Shown: piece by piece, positions 52,587 through 59,946 of the stretch
Layout: each line of letters opens with the position of its first letter
Numbering within the stretch: the stretch's first letter is position 1
Assembly: GCF_039535785.1 (NCBI RefSeq)
Contig: NZ_BAAAXV010000005.1
Location: forward strand, 806,001-870,000
Length of the DNA stretch: 64,000 nucleotides
Direction of reading: 5' to 3'
Origin: Nonomuraea helvata
GTDB lineage: Bacteria > Actinomycetota > Actinomycetes > Streptosporangiales > Streptosporangiaceae
Made by a program: the position numbers and the translations under genes
The notes under the pieces: generated by a model
The model's database searches: none
Told to the model about the DNA's origin: nothing
The model's input: the letters and a program-made list of their open reading frames with translations, nothing else

Positions 52587-53927
52587 ATGAGCAACCCTGC
52601 AAACGGTATCGCCGGATTCCGGCTCACAGAGCACACCTGGATGACCGAGGTCGGCAACTGGATCGACGCCATCTCACCCGATGGCCGCAGGGCGGGGGCG
52701 CTGCTGTTCGATCCGAGGATCATCGGCCTGCCGGGCGTGCGCGAGCGCGTGGTGCAGACGGTCATGACCGACCAGCGGCTCGTACTGGGCGGGCTGACCG
52801 GGCTGATCCCGGTGGCCGACGTGGTGGCGGCGGGTGACCAGGTGTGGCTGCTCACCGCGCAGGCGGTCAGCCCCACGCTGTCCGACCTGCTCGCCGCCGG
52901 GCCGATCGACCCGCCGGGGGCGGTGTCCGTGCTGCTGGAGACCGTACAGACCCTGCTCGCGCTGCACGCGGCCGGGGTCACCCACGGCTCGGTCCACCCG
53001 GGCACCGTCGTGATCACGGCGGAGGGCGCGGCGCTGCTGTCCGAGCGCGGCCTGTCCGACGCCATCCGCGGCCAGGCCTCACCGCGCGAACGGGACGCGG
53101 CCGGCTGGGCGTCGCTGGCACGCGGGCTGGCCGCCTCTCTCGGTCAGGGCCGCTCGCGCCTCACCGAGCTGCTGGAACGTGCCGCGGCCACGGCCGGCAC
53201 CCTGGGCCTCGCCACCGCGCGCGACCTGCTGATCGGCGAGGCGGCCGGCCGGGACGGGCTGGCTCAGGCCGCTCGGGGGAGGTCGGCGTTCGCGCAGGCT
53301 CGGGCGTTCGCGGCGCCGCCCGCGCTGCCGCCCAGGGACGAGGGCGACATCGTCACGCTGCTGCACGTCCCCGACCGGGCCTCGGAATCCGTGCAGTTCG
53401 GGCCGGGGATCGGCACGCAGGTGCAGCAGCCGGAGACCACCGCCGAGCGGATCTGGCGGTCCGGGCGCGACCAGGCCGCCACCGAGCACCGCCCCGGCGG
53501 CGGCGGACCGGCCAAGGCCCTGCGGGCGCGGCGGCGGCGCACGATCCTCTCCTCGGCCCTCTTCGCCGCCATCATGGCGGGGGCGATCCTGGCCTGGCTC
53601 TACGCGGGCGACTCGCCGGATCTGGCGGTCATGTCGATCGACGTGGCGGCGCCGAAGAAGACCCAGGGCTGCGGGAAGGCCGTCCTGATCACCGGCACCG
53701 TGGTCACCAACGGGGCATCCGGCGAGATCATCTACGAATGGCACAAGAACCTGGACAAGGAGGTCGTCAAGGGAACTCTGCGTACGAAGTCGGGCCAGAC
53801 GACGTACCAGGTGCCGTTCCGATGGACGTTGCAGGGCAGGAGCAACGTCAAAGCCACCGCCACACTGCGGATCCTGACACCCGGCCCGGTGCGTACCGAC
53901 AAGGCGAGCTTCACGTACAAGTGTTGA
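52587..53927 (+). CDS. Transmembrane pseudokinase-like protein
   Basis: 446 residues. The first 200 keep the C-lobe architecture of the neighbouring kinases, best seen in LHAAGVTHGSVHPGTVVIT, which aligns with the AHAIGVVHRDFKPENVMV of the second kinase: HRD has become HGS, the Lys and Asn are lost, and SERG replaces DFG. There is no VAIK lysine or Gly-rich loop, so it cannot be an active kinase by usual rules. A Pro-rich linker, a basic stretch, one membrane helix (ILSSALFAAIMAGAILAWLY) and an extracellular domain of about 110 residues with two cysteines complete it. It begins 20 bases after the second kinase and probably regulates or scaffolds the pair. Start ATG 52587 after GGGGGACGGCG. 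Confidence 0.75.
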   Translation: MSNPANGIAGFRLTEHTWMTEVGNWIDAISPDGRRAGALLFDPRIIGLPGVRERVVQTVMTDQRLVLGGLTGLIPVADVVAAGDQVWLLTAQAVSPTLSDLLAAGPIDPPGAVSVLLETVQTLLALHAAGVTHGSVHPGTVVITAEGAALLSERGLSDAIRGQASPRERDAAGWASLARGLAASLGQGRSRLTELLERAAATAGTLGLATARDLLIGEAAGRDGLAQAARGRSAFAQARAFAAPPALPPRDEGDIVTLLHVPDRASESVQFGPGIGTQVQQPETTAERIWRSGRDQAATEHRPGGGGPAKALRARRRRTILSSALFAAIMAGAILAWLYAGDSPDLAVMSIDVAAPKKTQGCGKAVLITGTVVTNGASGEIIYEWHKNLDKEVVKGTLRTKSGQTTYQVPFRWTLQGRSNVKATATLRILTPGPVRTDKASFTYKC

Positions 53928-53976
53928 TGCCGTCCCAGCAATGCATATCAATGCGGTTCTTACTAATCTGGCGACC

Positions 53977-55197
53977 ATGACCACGCAGACCCCCGCGGGC
54001 TGGTACCCAGACCCCTACGGAGAGCCCCAGCTCCGCTGGTGGGACGGCAACCAGTGGACCGATGCCGTGCACGCGCAGCAGCCGGGCTCAGGGCCGCAGC
54101 CCGGCTCGGGGCCGCAGTTCCAGTCCCAGCCCCAGTCCCAGCAGCCGGGCTCCGGACCGCAGTTCCAGCAGCCGGGCTCCGGTCCCCAGCCCCAGCAGCC
54201 GGGCACGGGGCCGCAGTTCCAGGCTCAGCCCCAGCAACCGCCTTCCGGGCCGCAGCCGCAGTCGGGCCCCGACTGGTCGGCGTCGCCCGCGAACCCCACG
54301 CTCCAGTACGGCCAGCCGACCTTCGGCCAGTCGGCCTATGGCCAGCCCGCGCCGACCGCCCAGTCGGCCTACGGTCAGGCCGCGCCGACCGCCCAGTGGC
54401 CCGGCGGCCCCATGCCGGGTCCCGGCTACGGCCCGCCGCCCAAGCAGAGCAATCCGCTGCCGTGGGTGTTCGGCGGGCTGGCCGCGCTGGTGGTGATCGC
54501 GCTGGTGGTGGTGGGAGGCATCTTCTTCATCAACCGGAGCAGCACGGACACCGCCTCGCCGCCGACGCCTGAGGACACGTACGAGCAGCAGCCGCCGCCC
54601 AGCAACGAGCTGCCGTCCAGCCCGCCGCCCACCCAGGGCGCCGTCGAGCTGCCGCAGCCGGTCGGCGGCCGCATCACCGACAAGCAGTCCGGCCTCTCCT
54701 TCCAGGTGCCCGAGGACTGGACGGTGCCCCCGTCCAACGAGATCAACGGCACGGACCCGACCCAGCAGACGTGGTCGAGCGCGGTGCAGGCCACCGCACA
54801 GGAGAAGTACGACGGCCAGGGCGACTGGGTCGGCAACGTCTACACGGGGCTGCTCAACGAGCTCTACCCCTACACCGGCGCGTCGGGGCTGGGCGAGACG
54901 GCCAAGGCGGTCTTCGTCGACTTCTCCACCCGGTACTACCAGATCGCCCATGAGACCAAGGTCGTGCAGGACAAGGCGATCAAGATCGGCGACAAGGACG
55001 CCTGGGTGCTGCAGTTCGAGCTCGACTTCACGAAGATCTCGGAGGAGAAGGGCTTCAAGTGGAAGAAGGAGAACGGCGCGATCGTGCTCATGGATCGCGG
55101 CCAGGGCGAGCGACCTGCCATCGTGTACGCGTCCGTACCCGACAATCTCGGCACCGACGTGCTCGGCAAGGTTCTCAGCTCGCTCAAACCGGCCTGA
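53977..55197 (+). CDS. DUF2510-domain membrane protein with Gln/Pro/Gly-rich linker
   Basis: 406 residues. A DUF2510 module at the start (PAGWYPDPYGEPQLRWWDGNQWTD) is followed by a 150-residue region of repeated QPGSGPQ and QSAYGQ units, one transmembrane helix (LPWVFGGLAALVVIALVVVGGIFFI), a Pro linker and an outer domain of about 170 residues (RITDKQSGLSFQVPEDWTV onward). The family occurs widely in actinobacteria with Ser/Thr kinases, and the Pro/Gln-rich part may be a phosphorylation or interaction segment. ATG 53977 has no Shine-Dalgarno site; TACTAAT 18 bases before it may be a -10 box of a leaderless transcript. The gene follows the pseudokinase by 49 bases and may be in the same functional group. 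Confidence 0.8.
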   Translation: MTTQTPAGWYPDPYGEPQLRWWDGNQWTDAVHAQQPGSGPQPGSGPQFQSQPQSQQPGSGPQFQQPGSGPQPQQPGTGPQFQAQPQQPPSGPQPQSGPDWSASPANPTLQYGQPTFGQSAYGQPAPTAQSAYGQAAPTAQWPGGPMPGPGYGPPPKQSNPLPWVFGGLAALVVIALVVVGGIFFINRSSTDTASPPTPEDTYEQQPPPSNELPSSPPPTQGAVELPQPVGGRITDKQSGLSFQVPEDWTVPPSNEINGTDPTQQTWSSAVQATAQEKYDGQGDWVGNVYTGLLNELYPYTGASGLGETAKAVFVDFSTRYYQIAHETKVVQDKAIKIGDKDAWVLQFELDFTKISEEKGFKWKKENGAIVLMDRGQGERPAIVYASVPDNLGTDVLGKVLSSLKPA

Positions 55198-55265
55198 CCG
55201 GTGGCACTAGGCTGGTGGGGTAACAAGCGGGCGGATTGCTCCGAGCCGCTGGGCGAGGAGATCGA

Positions 55266-55859
55266 ATGAGTGACTTGCTGGTCTGGATCGACTGTGAGAT
55301 GACGGGGCTCGACCTGAGCCGCGACGCGCTTATCGAGGTGGCGTGCGTCATCACCGACAGCGAGCTCAATCAGCTGGACGAGGGCGTCGACGTGGTCATC
55401 AAACCGCCGCCGGAGTCGCTGGAGCAGATGTCCGAGATCGTGCGTGAGATGCACACGGCCTCGGGGCTGCTGCCTGAGCTGGGCGGCGGGGTGACGCTGG
55501 CGGAGGCCGAGTCGCTCGTGCTCGACTACATCCGCCGCCACATCCCCGAGCCGAAGAAGGCGCCGCTGTGCGGCAACTCCATCGGCACCGACCGCACGTT
55601 CATCTCGCGCGACATGCCCGGGGTCGACGGCTACCTGCACTACCGGATGATCGACGTCTCGTCGATCAAGGAGCTGGTCCGCCGCTGGTATCCGCGGGTC
55701 TACTTCGCCGCACCGGAGAAGCAGGGCGGACACCGGGCTCTGGCGGACATCACGGAGAGCATCAGGGAGCTGCGTTACTACCGCGCGGCGATCTTCGTGG
55801 CACAGCCGGGGCCCGACTCCGCCACCGCGAGATCGCTGGCAGAGCGTGTCAGCGGCTAA
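55266..55859 (+). CDS. orn: Oligoribonuclease
   Basis: 197 residues. All DEDDh exonuclease motifs are present: Exo I VWIDCEMTGLD, Exo II CGNSIGTDRTFI, and Exo III with HRALADI (His and Asp). This 3'-5' exonuclease degrades 2- to 5-nucleotide RNAs and c-di-GMP-derived pGpG, and is usually essential. ATG 55266 follows GGCGAGGAGATCGA. In many actinobacteria orn lies directly upstream of tRNA-His, as here, which supports the identification. The protein ends at the usual length and seems complete. Confidence 0.95.
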   Translation: MSDLLVWIDCEMTGLDLSRDALIEVACVITDSELNQLDEGVDVVIKPPPESLEQMSEIVREMHTASGLLPELGGGVTLAEAESLVLDYIRRHIPEPKKAPLCGNSIGTDRTFISRDMPGVDGYLHYRMIDVSSIKELVRRWYPRVYFAAPEKQGGHRALADITESIRELRYYRAAIFVAQPGPDSATARSLAERVSG

Positions 55860-55927
55860 AGGAGTGGCGTAAAGACTCCTGAACCCCGCTACACTTTTCC
55901 TGTGCCGCCACACGAGGGCGGCTCATG

Positions 55928-56003
55928 GTGGGCGTAGCTCAGTTGGCAGAGCGCCAGGTTGTGGTCCTGGATGTCGAGGGTTCAAGTCCCTTCGCTCACC
56001 CCA
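55928..56003 (+). tRNA. tRNA-His (anticodon GTG)
   Basis: The cloverleaf is complete. Acceptor arms GTGGGCG and CGCTCAC pair, the D arm contains AGTTGGCAGA, the anticodon stem CCAGG/CCTGG encloses loop TTGTGGT with GTG, and the T arm is GAGGG-TTCAAGT-CCCTT. A G at 55927 can serve as the extra G-1 opposite C73, a His hallmark. The 3' CCA (56001-56003) is encoded. Confidence 0.97.
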
Positions 56004-56009
56004 CCGCTC

Positions 56010-56037
56010 AACGGCCGGTCCTTCGGGACCGGCCGTT
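56010..56037 (+). terminator. Terminator after tRNA-His
   Basis: A perfect 12-base stem, AACGGCCGGTCC with GGACCGGCCGTT, is closed by the very stable TTCG tetraloop and followed by GGCGTTTTC. It lies seven bases after the encoded CCA. Confidence 0.95.
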
Positions 56038-56162
56038 GGCGTTTTCTCCCGACAATGGCCCCAAACCATGACAATGCGAGTTATGCTCGCTGTCTACCGC
56101 TAACGCCGGAGAGCACGGGGGCCATCGGCGATCTTGACCGTCTGCGCGCCCCCGGAGGCCGG

Positions 56163-56387
56163 ATGAGAGTCGACGACGCAGCGTTCGATAGCGTGTTCAC
56201 GTCGCTGAGCAAGCGTGAAGCCGAGGTCATGGACCTGATCGCGACCGGCCAGTCCAACGGCCAGATCGCGCAACGGCTCTTCCTCAGCGAGAAGACGGTC
56301 AAGAACCACGTCAATCGCATCTACGCCAAGCTAGGGGTGGACTCCCGGGTCACGGCCATCGGGCTGTGGCTGTCACGCCAGGAGTAA
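56163..56387 (+). CDS. Small LuxR-type helix-turn-helix protein
   Basis: 74 residues, little more than a GerE-type DNA-binding domain: LSKREAEVMDLIATGQSNGQIAQRL and FLSEKTVKNHVNRIYAKLGV are the two helices of the LuxR HTH. There is no receiver domain. ATG 56163 follows GGAGG by four bases and gives the shortest protein; a longer reading from ATG 56055 adds about 36 residues with no known domain. Such stand-alone GerE-like proteins occur in actinobacteria and often control development. It lies behind the tRNA terminator and in front of the convergent monooxygenase gene. Confidence 0.8.
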   Translation: MRVDDAAFDSVFTSLSKREAEVMDLIATGQSNGQIAQRLFLSEKTVKNHVNRIYAKLGVDSRVTAIGLWLSRQE

Positions 56388-56399
56388 CTCCAGGACGGG

Positions 56400-57950
56400 T
56401 CAGCCGAACCAGCGTTCCAGCGCCGCCTGGAGGGCCTTCAGCTCCTCGGGGCCGGGGCGGGGCGAGGACGACGCCCAGGCCACGTAGGAGTCCGGCCGGA
56501 GCAGGAGGGCGGTGGCCGCGGGCGCAGGAGGTTCGGGGCGGGCCGTCAGGAGGTCCACCGCCGTCTCGTGCCGCCCGGACAGCGCTCCCGTCAGGCACCC
56601 GGACTCGGTCAGGTCCACGAGCAGGGGCCGCGCGCTCCGGGTCAGCTCCGCGAGCCGGACGGGACCGTCCGCGGTCAGCAGCGACATGTCCGGCGCGAAC
56701 CGGCCGGCCAGCGGGTGATCGCCGGACTCCCCCATGTCGTAACGGACGTCGGCGCCCGCGATGAGCTCGGCGAGGTGCTGGACGTTGTCCCGGTAGCCGA
56801 GCAGCTCGGTGAACAGCTCGCGTAGCTCGGTGACGTCGCTGCCCGGCCCGATCAGCGCGGACTGCGCCTGCGCGTTCATGATCATGCGGCGGGCCGCCTG
56901 CCGGCGTTCGGTCTCGTAGCTGTCCAGCAGACCGACCGGCGCGCCGCCGCGGAGCTCGGCGGCCAGCTTCCAGCCGAGGTTGATCGCGTCCTGCAGCCCG
57001 AGGTTGAGCCCCGGGCCGCCGCCGGCGGCGGCGTACACGTGGGCGGCGTCCCCGACCAGGAACACGCGCCGGTCGGAGAACCGTTCGGCCATCCGGGTGT
57101 TGCCGCGGGTCAGGCGGCGCAGCACGTGCGGTCCTTCGCCGGCGGGCGGGCCGAGCGGCACGTCGGCGCCGAGCACCCGGCGGACGCTCTCCCGCAGCTC
57201 GTCCAGGGTCATCGGGGCGTCGGGCTCCGGCTGGTCCCACTCGCTGGTGTTGATGAGCGGCGAGTGGCCGGGCAGGGGCGCGTACGAGAACCCGCCGCGC
57301 TCGGTGCGGTGCGGCAGGAACGGCGGCACGGCGCCGTAGCCGGGCACGTTCAGCGCGCCGGTGGCCGGGTCCACCCACTCCGCGGGAACGGTCGCGTGCG
57401 CCGAGCGGACGGTCGTCCGGTCGTAGGTGACGCCGGGGAAGCCGATTCCGGCCAGCTTGCGCGTGAGGCTGTGCGCCCCGTCCGCGCCGACCAGGTAGCG
57501 GGAGCTCAGCCGGTACGTCCCGTCCGGACCCGAGACCTCCACCATGACCGAGTCGTCGTCCTGTGTGAGGCCGGTGATCTCGTGTTCGCGGCGGATCTCC
57601 ACGCCGAGCTCGCGGGCGCGCTCCTCCAGCACCTGCACGATGCGGAGCTGCGGCACCGCCAGGCCGTATACCGGGCTGTCCGCCAGCAGGCTCAGGTCCA
57701 GGCCCATCGCGGCGAACATGAAGTACGCGGAGTTCGGCTGCGGCGGCCCCTCGCTGCCGCTGAGGCGCTCATAGAGGCCGCGGCGGTCGACCATCCTCAC
57801 GACCTGGCCGAGCAGGCCGTTCGCCTTGGGCTCGGCGCTGGGCGCGGCCAGGTGTTCCAGCACGATGGGGCGGACGCCGGCCAGGGCCAGCTCGCAGGCC
57901 AGCATCAGCCCGTTCGGGCCGCCGCCGGCGATGACGACGTCAGTGATCAT
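56400..57950 (-). CDS. FAD-dependent aromatic monooxygenase (PheA/TfdB type)
   Basis: 516 residues of class A flavoprotein monooxygenases. The dinucleotide motif VIAGGGPNGLMLACE lies at the start, DG in VGADGAHSLTRKLAG, and the GD motif in VFLVGDAAHVYAAAGGGPGLNLGLQDA. The C-terminal thioredoxin-like part includes RPLLVDLT and LLRPDSYVAWASS. The enzyme hydroxylates an aromatic or polyketide substrate with NAD(P)H and O2; rifampicin- or tetracycline-inactivating members look alike, so it may give resistance or act in secondary metabolism. ATG 57950 follows GAGGAG and overlaps the TetR gene by 11 bases; the two are one operon under the TetR operator. Confidence 0.9.
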   Translation of the reverse strand: MITDVVIAGGGPNGLMLACELALAGVRPIVLEHLAAPSAEPKANGLLGQVVRMVDRRGLYERLSGSEGPPQPNSAYFMFAAMGLDLSLLADSPVYGLAVPQLRIVQVLEERARELGVEIRREHEITGLTQDDDSVMVEVSGPDGTYRLSSRYLVGADGAHSLTRKLAGIGFPGVTYDRTTVRSAHATVPAEWVDPATGALNVPGYGAVPPFLPHRTERGGFSYAPLPGHSPLINTSEWDQPEPDAPMTLDELRESVRRVLGADVPLGPPAGEGPHVLRRLTRGNTRMAERFSDRRVFLVGDAAHVYAAAGGGPGLNLGLQDAINLGWKLAAELRGGAPVGLLDSYETERRQAARRMIMNAQAQSALIGPGSDVTELRELFTELLGYRDNVQHLAELIAGADVRYDMGESGDHPLAGRFAPDMSLLTADGPVRLAELTRSARPLLVDLTESGCLTGALSGRHETAVDLLTARPEPPAPAATALLLRPDSYVAWASSSPRPGPEELKALQAALERWFG

Positions 57951-58623
57951 GATGTTCTCCTCTGTAGGACGGAACGGGAAGGCCCGCGGCGAGCCGGTCG
58001 AACACCTCGCGCAACACCTGGTCGAGCGGGGTCGGCTGCTCGGCGCGCAGGCAGTGCTCGATGGCCACGGCACTGCCGGCGCCGATCACCGCGGCGACCA
58101 GTTTCGGGTAGACGTCCCGCGTGGGATGGGCGCCGGTGCGCTCGGCGATCGCCCGGGCAAGCTCGTCCTGCGCGGCCGCGTTCGCCTTGAGCACCTCGCC
58201 CTGCAGCGCCGGCTCGGCCAGCATGAGCGCGACCCCGTCGCGCCAGCGCCCGAACTCGGCACCCGCGCTGTCGCCCGCACCTTCGCCCGCGCTGCCGTCC
58301 GCGCTGCCGTCCGCGCTGCCGTCCGGGGCGAAGTTGGCCCGTACCGCGGTCACGATCGACTCCCACAGGGGTTCGCCGGGCGGACTGACGCGTATCCCGT
58401 CCGCGATCCGCAGCGTGCGCTCGACGTGGGCGGCGGCGATGGCCTCCGCCTTGTTCGAGAAGTAGTTACGGAAGGTGCGTACGGACACGTTGGCCGCGGC
58501 GGCGATGTCCTCGATGGTGACGTTCTCCCAGCCGCGCTCGACGCACAGGCGGATCGTCGCGAGGCTCAACGCGACTCGGGTCTCCCGCTTCTTGCGTTCA
58601 CGCAGCCCGTTACTGGTCGGCAT
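57940..58623 (-). CDS. TetR-family transcriptional regulator
   Basis: 227 residues. The N-terminal HTH is typical (RKKRETRVALSLATIRLCVERGWENVTIEDIAAAANVSVRTFRNYFSNKAEAI). The ligand domain contains a low-complexity insertion (DGSADGSADGSAGEG), encoded by three 12-base repeats at 58291-58326, which seems an unusual lengthening of a loop. I place the start at ATG 58623; a GTG at 58632 is also possible. It shares an operon with the FAD monooxygenase and lies 17 bases from a perfect inverted repeat that is its probable operator. Its ligand may be the monooxygenase substrate. Confidence 0.9.
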   Translation of the reverse strand: MPTSNGLRERKKRETRVALSLATIRLCVERGWENVTIEDIAAAANVSVRTFRNYFSNKAEAIAAAHVERTLRIADGIRVSPPGEPLWESIVTAVRANFAPDGSADGSADGSAGEGAGDSAGAEFGRWRDGVALMLAEPALQGEVLKANAAAQDELARAIAERTGAHPTRDVYPKLVAAVIGAGSAVAIEHCLRAEQPTPLDQVLREVFDRLAAGLPVPSYRGEHHDH

Positions 58624-58639
58624 GGCGATCACCGTAACA

Positions 58640-58679
58640 GTTCTTGCCGAAAAGGCAAAGATGCCTTTTCGGCAAGAAC
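58640..58679. promoter_or_regulatory. Perfect 18-bp inverted repeat operator of the TetR protein
   Basis: The arms GTTCTTGCCGAAAAGGCA (58640-58657) and its exact reverse complement (58662-58679) surround AAGA. Within each arm, TGCCnnnnnGGCA is a palindrome of its own, so two dimers could bind side by side. The site is between the TetR gene (read left) and the NADH dehydrogenase gene (read right) and may regulate both. Confidence 0.85.
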
Positions 58680-58713
58680 ACTTCGCCAGGGTTTAAGGGG
58701 GCCCGGCGAGGCC

Positions 58714-59946
58714 ATGGACCATGGCATGGTGCAGAGACCGCGAGTCGTGGTGGTGGGGGCCGGGTTCGCCGGGCTGGCCGCCACCAAGGAGCTGGCCGAG
58801 GCCGGAGCGCTGGTGACGCTCATCGACCGCAACCCGTACGCGACCTTCCAGCCACTCCTCTACCAGGTGGCGACCGCCGCGATGAGCAGCGCGGACGTCT
58901 CGTACCCCATCCGCACGTTCGCCGCGAAGTGGCCCAACGTGCGGGCACGCCGGGCCGCGGTGACCAAGATCCTCCCGGCCGAGCGGCGCGTGGAGCTCGA
59001 CGACGGCAGCGGGGTCGAGTACGACTACCTCGTCCTGGGCACCGGCGTCACCACCAACTGGCTCGGCATCGAGGGCGCGCAGGAGAACGCGCTGCCGATC
59101 TACTCGCTCAGCGACGCGGCGACGTTGCGCCGCCGGTTCCAGCACTACCTGGAGGACACCGCGGCGGGCCGGCGCAAGAGCGTGCACGTCGTGGTGGTCG
59201 GCGCGGGCGCGACCGGGGTCGAGATGGCCGGCACGCTGGCCGAGCTGCGGCGGCGCACGCTACCCCTGACGCACCCCGAGATCAAGCCGGACCAGACCAG
59301 CGTGACGCTGGTGGAGCGGTTCGACTACGTGCTGGCGCCGTACAAGGCGAGGCTGCGGGACGCGGCGGCGCGGGCGCTGCGCCGGAGAGGGGTGCGGCTG
59401 CGGCTGGGTTCCACGGTCGCGTCCGTCGAGCCGGACGCGGTGGTGCTGTCCGACGGCACGCGGCTGCCGAGCGACGTGACCGTGTGGGCGCTCGGCGTCA
59501 CGGCGCCCCAGCAGGTCGGCGACTGGGGGCTGCCGCAGGGCAAGGGCGGCAGGATCAAGGTGACGGAGGCCCTGAACGTACCGGAGCATCCCGAGATCTT
59601 CGTGGCGGGCGACCTGGCGGGGCCGCCCGACCCGCTGCCCCAGCTCGCCCAGCCGGCGATGCAGATGGGCGAGCACGTGGCCACGCAGATCCTCGCGGCC
59701 GCCCAGGGGCGGCCGCTGCAGGCGTTCTCCTATCGCGATCCGGGCATCATGGCCACCGTGGGCAAGTCGGAGGCCGTGTTGCAGCTGTCCAACGGGCTCA
59801 CCATGCGCGGGCTGCCCGCCTGGCTGGTGTGGATCTTCATTCACGTGGCGTACCTGCTGGGCGGGCGCAACCGCCTGACCGTGCTGCTCAACTTCTTCTG
59901 GCGCTACTTCGGCCCCCGCCGCTCGGCCGCCAGCGTCACGCAGTGA
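58714..59946 (+). CDS. ndh: Type II NADH dehydrogenase-like FAD oxidoreductase
   Basis: 410 residues. Two Rossmann nucleotide sites are seen: FAD site VVVVGAGFAGLAATKEL and NADH site VVVVGAGATGVEMAGTL; the FAD end motif is IFVAGDLAG, with PQLAQPAMQMGEHVA as in NDH-2. The C-terminal membrane-binding helix contains WLVWIFIHVAYLLGGRNR and LLNFFWRYF. NDH-2 passes electrons from NADH to menaquinone without proton pumping. The ATG at 58714 has only a weak GGCGAGG site; ATG 58726 is an alternative. It is divergent from the TetR gene across the 18-bp inverted repeat, and its 3' end overlaps the convergent aminotransferase gene by 11 bases. The FAD/NADH partner pattern is complete. Confidence 0.85.
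   Translation: MDHGMVQRPRVVVVGAGFAGLAATKELAEAGALVTLIDRNPYATFQPLLYQVATAAMSSADVSYPIRTFAAKWPNVRARRAAVTKILPAERRVELDDGSGVEYDYLVLGTGVTTNWLGIEGAQENALPIYSLSDAATLRRRFQHYLEDTAAGRRKSVHVVVVGAGATGVEMAGTLAELRRRTLPLTHPEIKPDQTSVTLVERFDYVLAPYKARLRDAAARALRRRGVRLRLGSTVASVEPDAVVLSDGTRLPSDVTVWALGVTAPQQVGDWGLPQGKGGRIKVTEALNVPEHPEIFVAGDLAGPPDPLPQLAQPAMQMGEHVATQILAAAQGRPLQAFSYRDPGIMATVGKSEAVLQLSNGLTMRGLPAWLVWIFIHVAYLLGGRNRLTVLLNFFWRYFGPRRSAASVTQ

Noticed and set aside
55959..56162. Long form of the LuxR-type gene starting within tRNA-His
   Set aside because: The upstream part of the frame covers the tRNA and its terminator; the start at 56163 has a proper ribosome-binding site.
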